From Streptomyces sp. LUP47B (GTDB taxonomy: Bacteria > Actinomycetota > Actinomycetes > Streptomycetales > Streptomycetaceae), in contig NZ_MJAH01000004.1 in assembly GCF_001746295.1 (NCBI RefSeq), forward strand, positions 277,995-341,994: 64,000 nucleotides of DNA, read 5' to 3'. The position numbers and the translations under genes are program-made. The notes below the pieces were generated by a model. The model did not search any database. It was not told the origin of the DNA and saw only the letters and a program-made list of their open reading frames with translations. Numbering within the stretch: position 1 is the stretch's first letter; each line of letters opens with the position of its first letter. Shown one piece after another: positions 16,221 to 23,633 of this stretch.

Positions 16221-17138
16221 GTGCCCAGCATCGATCTCTCCGGCAAGGTCGCCGTCGTCACCGGCAGCGGCCGGGGCCTCGGCCTCGCCTATGCGCACGC
16301 CCTCGCCGCCCACGGCGCCTCCGTGGTCGTCAACGACGTCGACGAGGCGGTCGCCGACCAGGCCGTGAAGTCCATCGCGGAGGCGGGCGGCACCGCCGTC
16401 GCCGAGGTGGTCCCGGTCGGCACCACCGAGGCCGCCGAGCGGCTGGTGAACCGGGCGGTGGAGGAGTTCGGACGGCTCGACATCCTGGTCACCAACGCGG
16501 GCATCCTGCGCGACAAGGTGCTGTGGAAGATGACCGACGACGACTTCGACGCGGTGATCACCACCCACCTCAAGGGCACCTTCACCTGCGCCCGCGCCGC
16601 CGCGGTCCGGATGCGCGAGCAGGGCGAGGGCGGCTCCCTGATCCTGGTCGGCTCCCCGGCCGGGCAGCGCGGCAACTTCGGGCAGACGAACTACTCCGCC
16701 GCCAAGGCCGGCATCGCCGCCTTCGCCCGCACCTGGTCCATGGAACTGGGCCGCGCCGGCATCACCGTCAACGCGATCGTGCCGGTCGCGGCCACCGCGA
16801 TGACCGAGACCATCCCCGCCTTCGCCCCGTACATCGAGGCCATGAGGAACGGCGAGCCGCTCCCGGACTTCCTCCGCAAGGGCGAGGGCTTCGGCACCCC
16901 CGAGGACTGCGCGGCCCTCGTCCCCTTCCTCGCCTCCGAGGCCGCCCGGGGCATCACCGGGCAGGCCATCGGCATCGGCGGCGACAAGGTGGCACTCTGG
17001 TCCCACCCGCAGGAGATCAGGGCGGCCTACGCCGACGGCGGCTGGACCCCCGACACCCTGGCCGACGCCTTCCCGACGTCGGTGGGCGCCGAACTCCAGA
17101 CGGTCGGCATCCCGGCACCGAAGCTTCCGGAGGCGTGA
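16221..17138 (+). CDS. Short-chain dehydrogenase/reductase (HSD17B4-like SDR)
   Basis: 305-residue NAD(P)-dependent oxidoreductase. The Rossmann motif is VTGSGRGLGLAYA (TGxxxGxG) near residue 15, NAGI lies near residue 95, the catalytic Ser is in ILVGSPAGQRG and the YxxxK pair in TNYSAAKAG. The extra length at the C-terminus resembles the (3R)-hydroxyacyl-CoA dehydrogenase branch, which fits a partner MaoC hydratase in the same operon. GTG start with GAAGGGA upstream. The stop overlaps the next ATG by one base. Confidence 0.92.
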   Translation: MPSIDLSGKVAVVTGSGRGLGLAYAHALAAHGASVVVNDVDEAVADQAVKSIAEAGGTAVAEVVPVGTTEAAERLVNRAVEEFGRLDILVTNAGILRDKVLWKMTDDDFDAVITTHLKGTFTCARAAAVRMREQGEGGSLILVGSPAGQRGNFGQTNYSAAKAGIAAFARTWSMELGRAGITVNAIVPVAATAMTETIPAFAPYIEAMRNGEPLPDFLRKGEGFGTPEDCAALVPFLASEAARGITGQAIGIGGDKVALWSHPQEIRAAYADGGWTPDTLADAFPTSVGAELQTVGIPAPKLPEA

Positions 17139-18025
17139 TGGACCTCTCCATGAACGTCGACGACCTCGTCGCGATCGACGTCCACACCCATGCGGAGGTG
17201 TCCTCCAAGGGCCACTCCTCCCTGGACGACGACCTGCACGACGCGTCCTCGGCCTACTTCAAGGTCGAGGGCAAGCGGAAGCCGACCCTCGAGGAGACCG
17301 CCGCCTATTACCGCGAGCGGAAGATGGCCGCCGTGATCTTCACGGTGGACGCGGAGTCCGCGACCGGCACCGCGCCGGTCCCGAACGAGGAGGTCGCCGA
17401 GGCGGCCGCCGCCAACGCGGACGTCCTCATCCCCTTCGCGTCCATCGACCCGTTCCGGGGTAAGGCGGGCGTGAAGCAGGCCCGCCGTCTGGTCGAGGAG
17501 TACGGGGTGAAGGGCTTCAAGTTCCACCCCAGCATCCAGGGCTTCTTCCCCAACGACCGGTCGGTGGCCTATGCCCTCTACGAGGTCATCGAGGAGACCG
17601 GCACCATCGCCCTCTTCCACACCGGCCAGACCGGGATCGGGGCGGGCGTCCCCGGCGGGGGCGGCATCCGCCTGAAGTACTCCAACCCGCTCCACGTGGA
17701 CGACGTGGCGGCCGATTTCCCGCATCTGAAGATCATCCTGGCGCACCCGTCCTTCCCCTGGCAGGACGAGGCCCTCGCCGTCGCCACCCACAAGCCGGGC
17801 GTGCACATCGACCTGTCCGGCTGGTCGCCGAAGTACTTCCCGCCGCAGCTCGTGCAGTACGCGAACACCCTGCTCAAGGACAAGGTCCTCTTCGGCTCCG
17901 ACTTCCCCGTCCTCACCCCCGACCGCTGGCTCGCCGACTTCGCGAAGCTGTCGATCAAGGACGAGGTGAAGCCGAGGATCCTCAAGGAGAACGCCGCCCG
18001 TCTGCTCGGGCTCACCAAGCCATAA
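17138..18025 (+). CDS. Amidohydrolase-2 family metal-dependent hydrolase
   Basis: 295-residue TIM-barrel enzyme. The metal ligands are visible as AIDVHTHAE (HxH) near residue 15, GFKFHPSIQGFF mid-way, IILAHPSFPW and the catalytic Asp in LFGSDFPVLTPDRW near residue 250. This family (ACMSD-like) contains decarboxylases and hydrolases of aromatic or dicarboxylic compounds. The position between an SDR and an acyl-CoA ligase suggests it removes a carboxyl group or opens a C-C bond in the same pathway; the substrate is not identifiable. The ATG overlaps the preceding stop (TGATG). Confidence 0.9.
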   Translation: MDLSMNVDDLVAIDVHTHAEVSSKGHSSLDDDLHDASSAYFKVEGKRKPTLEETAAYYRERKMAAVIFTVDAESATGTAPVPNEEVAEAAAANADVLIPFASIDPFRGKAGVKQARRLVEEYGVKGFKFHPSIQGFFPNDRSVAYALYEVIEETGTIALFHTGQTGIGAGVPGGGGIRLKYSNPLHVDDVAADFPHLKIILAHPSFPWQDEALAVATHKPGVHIDLSGWSPKYFPPQLVQYANTLLKDKVLFGSDFPVLTPDRWLADFAKLSIKDEVKPRILKENAARLLGLTKP

Positions 18026-18036
18026 AGGGGCCTCAG

Positions 18037-19542
18037 ATGCGCAACGAGGGACTGGGCTCATGGCCCGCACGCCGGGCCCGCAAGACCCCGCACCGCACCG
18101 CCCTGATCCACGGCGACACCACGTTCACGTACGCCGCACTGCACACCCGCGTCACGCGCCTCGCGCACGCCCTGCGCGCCCGGGGCATCCGGCGCGGCGA
18201 CCGCGTCGCCTACCTCGGCCCGAACCACCCCTCCTACCTGGAGACACTGTTCGCGGCCGGCTCCCTGGGCGCGGTCTTCGTCCCCCTCAACACCCGCCTC
18301 GCCGGACCGGAGATCGGCTACCAGCTCTCCGACTCCGGGGCCAGGGCACTGGTCTACGGCCCCTCGCACGCGGGGCTCGTCGCCGGACTGCCGGGCAGCA
18401 CCGACGTCCGTACCTACGTCGAAGTCGGCGCCGAATACGAGCGGTTGCTCGCCGAGTCGGCGCAGGAACCGATCGACGAGCCGGTCACCGCCGACGACAC
18501 CTGCATCATCATGTACACCTCGGGCACGACCGGCCGCCCCAAGGGCGCCATGCTCACCCATGGCAACCTGACCTGGAACGCGATCAACGTCCTCGTCGAC
18601 ACCGACCTGATCGCCGACGAACGCGCCCTGGTCTCCGCACCGTTGTTCCACACGGCCGGCCTGAACATGCTGACGCTGCCCGTGCTGCTGAAGGGCGGCA
18701 CCTGCGTCCTGGTCGAGGCCTTCGAGCCGAACGCGACCTTCGACCTGATCGAACAGCACCGGATCACCTTCATGTTCGGGGTCCCGACGATGTTCGAGCA
18801 GGTGGCGAGGCACCCGCGCTGGGCGGACGCGGACCTGTCCTCCCTGCGGATCCTGACCTGCGGCGGCTCCCCGGTGTCGAGCCCCCTGATCGCCGCGTAC
18901 CAGGAGCGCGGGCTCACCTTCCTCCAGGGCTACGGCATGACCGAGGCCTCGCCCGGCACCCTGTTCCTGGACGCCGAGCACGCCATCGGCAAGGCGGGTT
19001 CGGCGGGCGTGCCGCACTTCTTCAGCGATGTCCGGGTGGTACGGCCGGACCTGGCGCCCGTCGACGTCGGCGAGACCGGCGAGGTCGTGCTCCGGGGGCC
19101 GCACGTCATGCCCGGCTACTGGGGGCTGCCCGAGGAGACCGCCGCCTCCTTCGCGGACGGCTGGTTCCGCAGCGGGGACGCGGCCCGCGTCGACGAGGAC
19201 GGCTACGTCTTCATCGTCGACCGCATCAAGGACATGATCATCTCCGGCGGCGAGAACATCTACCCCGCCGAGATCGAGGACCTGCTCCTCGGCCATCCGG
19301 ACATCGCCGAGTGCGCGGTCATCGGTGTCCCGGACGACAAGTGGGGCGAGGTGCCGCGGGCGGTCGTCGTGCCGCGCGAGGGCAGCGCGCCCGACCCGGA
19401 CGAGGTCCTGGCCTCCCTGGCCGGACGGCTCGCCAAGTACAAGATCCCCAAGTCGGTGGTGATCGCGGACGGACTCCCGCGCACCGCCTCCGGAAAGCTC
19501 CTCAAGTCCCGGGTGCGCAAGCGCTTCGGCTCCAACTCTTAG
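18037..19542 (+). CDS. AMP-dependent acyl-CoA ligase
   Basis: 501-residue adenylate-forming ligase that activates a carboxylic acid to its CoA thioester at the cost of ATP. Motifs in order: IIMYTSGTTGRPKGAML (phosphate-binding loop, residues about 155-171), QGYGMTEASPG near 305, FRSGDAARVDEDGY near 385, then DRIKDMIISGGENIYPAEIE and the C-terminal catalytic Lys in LPRTASGKLLKSRVRK. The sequence is closest in style to medium/long-chain or aromatic acyl-CoA synthetases. It begins 11 bp after the amidohydrolase gene, in one operon. Confidence 0.94.
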   Translation: MRNEGLGSWPARRARKTPHRTALIHGDTTFTYAALHTRVTRLAHALRARGIRRGDRVAYLGPNHPSYLETLFAAGSLGAVFVPLNTRLAGPEIGYQLSDSGARALVYGPSHAGLVAGLPGSTDVRTYVEVGAEYERLLAESAQEPIDEPVTADDTCIIMYTSGTTGRPKGAMLTHGNLTWNAINVLVDTDLIADERALVSAPLFHTAGLNMLTLPVLLKGGTCVLVEAFEPNATFDLIEQHRITFMFGVPTMFEQVARHPRWADADLSSLRILTCGGSPVSSPLIAAYQERGLTFLQGYGMTEASPGTLFLDAEHAIGKAGSAGVPHFFSDVRVVRPDLAPVDVGETGEVVLRGPHVMPGYWGLPEETAASFADGWFRSGDAARVDEDGYVFIVDRIKDMIISGGENIYPAEIEDLLLGHPDIAECAVIGVPDDKWGEVPRAVVVPREGSAPDPDEVLASLAGRLAKYKIPKSVVIADGLPRTASGKLLKSRVRKRFGSNS

Positions 19543-19556
19543 GTAAGGACAGCTAC

Positions 19557-20012
19557 ATGAGCGTCACCGTCAACGGCCTCGACGAACTGAAGAAGCTCGC
19601 CGGCAGCGACCTCGGCACCAGTGAGTGGATCGAGGTCACCCAGGAGCGCGTCAACACGTTCGCCGACGCCACGGGCGACCACCAGTGGATCCACGTGGAC
19701 CCCGAGAAGGCGGCGGCGGGCCCCTTCGGCGCACCGATCGCGCACGGCTACCTCACCCTCTCGCTGTTCATCCCGCTCTTCACCGAGCTGCTGGACGTCC
19801 AGGGCGTCACCACCAAGGTCAACTACGGCCTGAACAAGGTCCGTTTCCCCTCGCCGGTGAAGGTGGGCGCGCGCATCCGCCTCGTCGCCAAGCTCACGGA
19901 CGTCGAGGAGGTGCCCGGCGGTGTGCAGGTCACCGTCGACGGGGCGATCGAGATCGAGGGCGGGGCCAAGCCGGCCGCGGTGCTGCAGAGTCTGTCGCGG
20001 TTCTACGCCTGA
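19557..20012 (+). CDS. MaoC-like hot-dog dehydratase
   Basis: 151-residue enoyl-CoA hydratase-type protein. The catalytic hot-dog signature is clear: GDHQWIHVDPEKAAAGPFG with the Asp/His pair, followed by APIAHGYLTLSLF. It would hydrate an enoyl-CoA to the (R)-3-hydroxyacyl-CoA, which the SDR encoded three genes upstream could oxidise. The ATG lies 14 bp after the ligase stop with AGGTAAGGA before it. Last gene of the four-gene operon; a hairpin follows. Confidence 0.93.
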   Translation: MSVTVNGLDELKKLAGSDLGTSEWIEVTQERVNTFADATGDHQWIHVDPEKAAAGPFGAPIAHGYLTLSLFIPLFTELLDVQGVTTKVNYGLNKVRFPSPVKVGARIRLVAKLTDVEEVPGGVQVTVDGAIEIEGGAKPAAVLQSLSRFYA

Positions 20013-20041
20013 CGGCAGGAGTACACGGCCGTCGACAGAGC

Positions 20042-20079
20042 GCACACCCCGGGCGGGATCGTCTCCGCCCGGAGTGTGC
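20042..20079. terminator. Terminator between convergent genes
   Basis: Arms 20042-20056 and 20065-20079 form a 15-bp stem with one mismatch around a short loop. It sits between the MaoC gene and the convergent PHP-domain gene and can serve both. Confidence 0.7.
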
Positions 20080-20085
20080 CCGTGA

Positions 20086-21759
20086 TCAGCTACCCGCCAC
20101 GTCCACGAAGACGGGGTTGGAGTAGAACCACGTGTCCGCCCACGGGTCACCGTTCCCGGGCTCGTGCGGAATCGGACCGTGCGGGTCGACCGAGGCGCCG
20201 AGATACCCCGCACCGTGCCGCTTGCCGTCGCTGCCGCGCAGCCGGACGTAGAAGGACTCGTCCCCGGCGGTCAGCGGGATGCGCAGGGTGTACGTCCCCT
20301 TCCGGCCGGACACGTCCTTCGTCTGTACGACCCTGGTGTCGGGAGCCTTCCAGCCGTCCCGGTCGCTCACCGGACCCCGTACCGCGCCCCGGATCACGTC
20401 CACGTGCGCCAGCTCCGGCAGGATCCCCTGCGGGTTGGCCCGGGAGGCGCTGGTGACGGTGACGTACAGCGTGATCCTCTCGCCCTTGCGGACCCGCAGC
20501 CGCCCGCCCAGCGTGACCCCGCGTCCCGGGTCGCAGTCCCGCTTCACCCGGACGTCGAGCCCGTCGAGCAGATGCCCGTGGTCCACCCAGACCCGGCCCG
20601 CGCGCAGGCCCGCCATCACCGCGCGGTAGCCGTAGCGGGTCACGCCGACGTGGGTGCGGCTGAACTCGCCCGGCCAGAAGTCGCTGCCGGGCTGCGGGGT
20701 GTCGGTGTTCACCGGGTCGGGCAGCCTGCCGGTGTTGTCGAAGTTCTGGCCGGCCGGCCAGTCGCCGTTCTTCCATGTGTCGAAGACCGTGCGGTGGTTG
20801 TCGGAGTTCGTGGTGATCGAGAACAGGCTGCCTTCCGCCAGCATCGAGTCCCACAGCCCGCCGACGGTCGCCGTCGCCCAGTCGAAGCCGCCGTACGTCA
20901 GATACGCGTCCGTCGGATAGCCCGACCACGACTGCGCCGACGGCTTGTTCTCGTACTCGCCGCGGATCGAGGTGGCCCCGCGCCAGCCGGGGAGCGCCGC
21001 GCCCTGGGCGCCCGGTGCGCCCTCCATGCCGATCATGATCTCGGGGGCCGCGTCCCGCCAGCCCCGCATCTCGTGCGGGGAGTCGATGCCGAGCCGCAGC
21101 GGGTGGTTGGCGAGCACGAGGACGTCGTCGACGTAGCCCGAACGGCGCTGCTCCGCCAGCCACTTGATCGCCTTGACGGCGTGGGCCTCGTTGCGCGCGG
21201 TGTCGGCGGCGCCCGCGGATCCCTCCGTGTAGCCCAGGAGCTTGCCGTCGTAGGCGAGCTCGAACTGTGTGAGCAGGTCGGTCTCGTGCGGGCCGGGGGC
21301 CGCGAACACCGTGCAGTGCTCGGCGGCCGGGATGTACCACTCCAGGCCCTGAAAGATCAGCTGGCGCGGGTTCTCCGCACGGGCCTTGACGATCTCCGCG
21401 TGCTCCAGCTCGGCGCCGTAGTAGGCGTGTCCGAAGTTGGAGTGCTCGTTGAACACCATCCAGTCGAGGCCGTACCGGGCGGCGGCCTGCGCCTGCTGGG
21501 AGAACGTGTACTTCGCGTCGTGGCTGTACACGGAGTGGACGTGGTGGTCGCCCACCAGATAGGCGAGGCGCGGGTCGTCGCCCCCGAAACCCCGCTTCTC
21601 GGAGGAGGCGAAGGCGGGGGTCGCCGCCGAGCCGAGGGCGAACGCGGCGCCGAACAGGCCGGCGCGGCGCAGGAGCCCGCGTCTCGACACGCCTTGTGCG
21701 TCGAGGTCGGCGGGTTTGACGGTGGGGTCGGCCCAGGAGGGCAGTCGCTGCTCGTTCAT
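20086..21759 (-). CDS. Tat-exported PHP-domain protein
   Basis: 557-residue exported protein. The N-terminus has GVSRRGLLRRAGLFGAAFAL then ATPAFASS, a twin-arginine signal. The PHP metal-binding fold is seen in VGDHHVHSVYSHDA near residue 70 (HxH) and DWMVFNEHSN near 100, with further His residues later (LANHPLRLG, TNSDNHR). PHP domains are usually trinuclear-metal phosphoesterases; the extracellular substrate here is unknown. It begins 11 bp after the gene for a second exported phosphoesterase, so the two probably work together on phosphate esters released during glycan breakdown, or on phosphorylated glycans. Confidence 0.85.
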   Translation of the reverse strand: MNEQRLPSWADPTVKPADLDAQGVSRRGLLRRAGLFGAAFALGSAATPAFASSEKRGFGGDDPRLAYLVGDHHVHSVYSHDAKYTFSQQAQAAARYGLDWMVFNEHSNFGHAYYGAELEHAEIVKARAENPRQLIFQGLEWYIPAAEHCTVFAAPGPHETDLLTQFELAYDGKLLGYTEGSAGAADTARNEAHAVKAIKWLAEQRRSGYVDDVLVLANHPLRLGIDSPHEMRGWRDAAPEIMIGMEGAPGAQGAALPGWRGATSIRGEYENKPSAQSWSGYPTDAYLTYGGFDWATATVGGLWDSMLAEGSLFSITTNSDNHRTVFDTWKNGDWPAGQNFDNTGRLPDPVNTDTPQPGSDFWPGEFSRTHVGVTRYGYRAVMAGLRAGRVWVDHGHLLDGLDVRVKRDCDPGRGVTLGGRLRVRKGERITLYVTVTSASRANPQGILPELAHVDVIRGAVRGPVSDRDGWKAPDTRVVQTKDVSGRKGTYTLRIPLTAGDESFYVRLRGSDGKRHGAGYLGASVDPHGPIPHEPGNGDPWADTWFYSNPVFVDVAGS

Positions 21760-21770
21760 GGTGATTCCCG

Positions 21771-23594
21771 TCAGTGAGTCATGAAGGAGGAGACGGGCAG
21801 GGCGCGTCCGACGATCCGGACGTCACCGAGGCGGCCGTGCAGGATCTGGTCGATCTTGTCGGCGTACTCGTAGCCGCCGAGCAGCCAGGGCAGCCCGGCC
21901 GAGGCGATGCCGACGGCGGGGGCGTGCGGGTTGCGGGCGACGGGGCAGCCCTGGACGTACAGAATCGTGTGCCGCCCGTCGTTGACCACGGCCACGTGCC
22001 ACCACGTCTCGCGGGCGGTCTCGTCACCCCAGTTGGTGGCGAGCTGCTGCTGGTTGAGCGGATGCACCGCCCACTGCGGGCCCGGTCCGTCGGAGAGGGA
22101 CAGCGTGGCCAGCGGTTCGTCCGGGTCGTCGGTGACCGTGCCGACGGAGCCGTTGCGGCCGGTGCGGCTGACGAGGCCGGACCAGGCGTTGTGCGAGGCG
22201 TCCCAGTCCGCGGGGACCCAGTAGAACGCCTCGATGGTGTAACCGTCCTTGAACGTGGCCGAGTTGAGCGGAGCCCCGTCGACGGTCCGCAGATACGCGC
22301 CCTTCAGCGGTGACTTGTAGCCCTGGAACTCCAGGCTGCCGTGGCCCGGCTGGTCGGGGTGGTGGTCGGCCGACCAGCCGAGGGAGCCGCCGCCCACCGA
22401 GACCACGGTGAGGTCGTTGCCGTGCCCGGACAGGTCACGGACGGTGCCGGAGACGGGCGAGTCGAAGCGCCAGTAGGCGGCCGTGTCCCGGATCAGCATC
22501 TTCGACGCGGGCCGCGCCGCACGCGCGGGCTGCGGATCGAAGCCGGCGAACCGCGAGGCGAAGTCGATGTCGACGGAGAACCGGTCGGCTTCGCCGCTGA
22601 GTTCGATCTCCTGCCGTTCCAGCTCGTTGAGCCCCTTCGAGGCCCGACCCAGGATCCACGGGGAGACCGTCTCCACGTCGATCACGTCACGGTCGAGGTC
22701 GAAGCGGTACAGGCGGATCATGGCGGCGCCGCCGAAGTACCGGTTCTGGTAGTTCGTCAGATGCAGGTGGACGTCGTTGCCCACGGTGTTCTTGAGGGTC
22801 GCCCGCCCGGCCGGCCAGTAGTGCCCGTTGAGGGTCAGGAAGATCTGGTCGTGGTCCTTGACCAGCCGGTCCCACAGCTGCTGACCGTAGTCCGAGAGGG
22901 TGTCGTCCTCGACGACCAGCTCGTGCGTGGTCAGGACGACCGGCGTCCTCGGGTGGGCGGCCAGGACGCTCTTCGCCCAGGCGTACCCCTGGTCCGACAG
23001 ACGCCAGTCCAGGGCGAGGACCATCCACTCGCGGCCCGCGGCCTCGAAGACGTGGTACGTGTTGTAGCCGTCGGCGGAGGCACCCCCGAAGGTTCTGTGA
23101 CCCTTGAACCGGTCGGGCCCGAAGACGTCCAGGTACGGCGTCGCACCGCGCTGGTCGGTGGTGGAGGACTTCACGTCGTGGTTGCCCGCGAGGACGCTGT
23201 AGCCGACACCCCGGCGGTCGAGCAGCTCGAACGCCTCGCCGATCGCGGCGAACTCGGGTGCCGCGCCGTTCTGCGTGAGGTCGCCGAGGTGGGACAGGAA
23301 GACGATGTTCTCGTCCTTCCCGTGCTCCAGCAGATACCGCAGTGCGGCCTCGACGGGAGCCTTGTCGATGCTCGGCCCGTCGAAGAGGTACTGCGTGTCG
23401 GGCATGACGGCGAGCGTGAACCGCCGGCTGCGGGTGTCGGGACGATACCCGGACACCGCGGCCTCGGCCACGGTCGGCAGGGCGACGCCCGCCGTGGCGG
23501 CCGCGCCCAGCAGTGCCGTCGCCCGCAGGAAACTGCGCCGTCCGGCACCGGCCTGGGCGGCCTCGCCCTGATCGTGCTCATGCGAAGTGCACAC
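21771..23594 (-). CDS. Secreted calcineurin-like phosphoesterase with LamG/concanavalin-like domain
   Basis: 607-residue exported protein. GAGRRSFLRATALLGAAATA forms a Tat-type signal. The metallophosphoesterase core (about 55-300) has PDTQYLFDG, LSHLGDLTQNG, LAGNHDVKSS, TTHELV and LNGHYWPAG, which are the conserved metal-ligand blocks. Residues about 365-600 form a concanavalin/laminin-G-like module (AYWRFDSPVSGTVRDLSGHG through LGDVRIVGRAL) that may bind sugar. GTG start with GGAG five bases upstream. It lies 39 bp after the beta-galactosidase gene and 11 bp before the PHP gene. Confidence 0.9.
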   Translation of the reverse strand: MCTSHEHDQGEAAQAGAGRRSFLRATALLGAAATAGVALPTVAEAAVSGYRPDTRSRRFTLAVMPDTQYLFDGPSIDKAPVEAALRYLLEHGKDENIVFLSHLGDLTQNGAAPEFAAIGEAFELLDRRGVGYSVLAGNHDVKSSTTDQRGATPYLDVFGPDRFKGHRTFGGASADGYNTYHVFEAAGREWMVLALDWRLSDQGYAWAKSVLAAHPRTPVVLTTHELVVEDDTLSDYGQQLWDRLVKDHDQIFLTLNGHYWPAGRATLKNTVGNDVHLHLTNYQNRYFGGAAMIRLYRFDLDRDVIDVETVSPWILGRASKGLNELERQEIELSGEADRFSVDIDFASRFAGFDPQPARAARPASKMLIRDTAAYWRFDSPVSGTVRDLSGHGNDLTVVSVGGGSLGWSADHHPDQPGHGSLEFQGYKSPLKGAYLRTVDGAPLNSATFKDGYTIEAFYWVPADWDASHNAWSGLVSRTGRNGSVGTVTDDPDEPLATLSLSDGPGPQWAVHPLNQQQLATNWGDETARETWWHVAVVNDGRHTILYVQGCPVARNPHAPAVGIASAGLPWLLGGYEYADKIDQILHGRLGDVRIVGRALPVSSFMTH

Positions 23595-23633
23595 GTGTGC
23601 TCCATTGCAGGGGAAGTGAAGAAGAAGGGGGAG

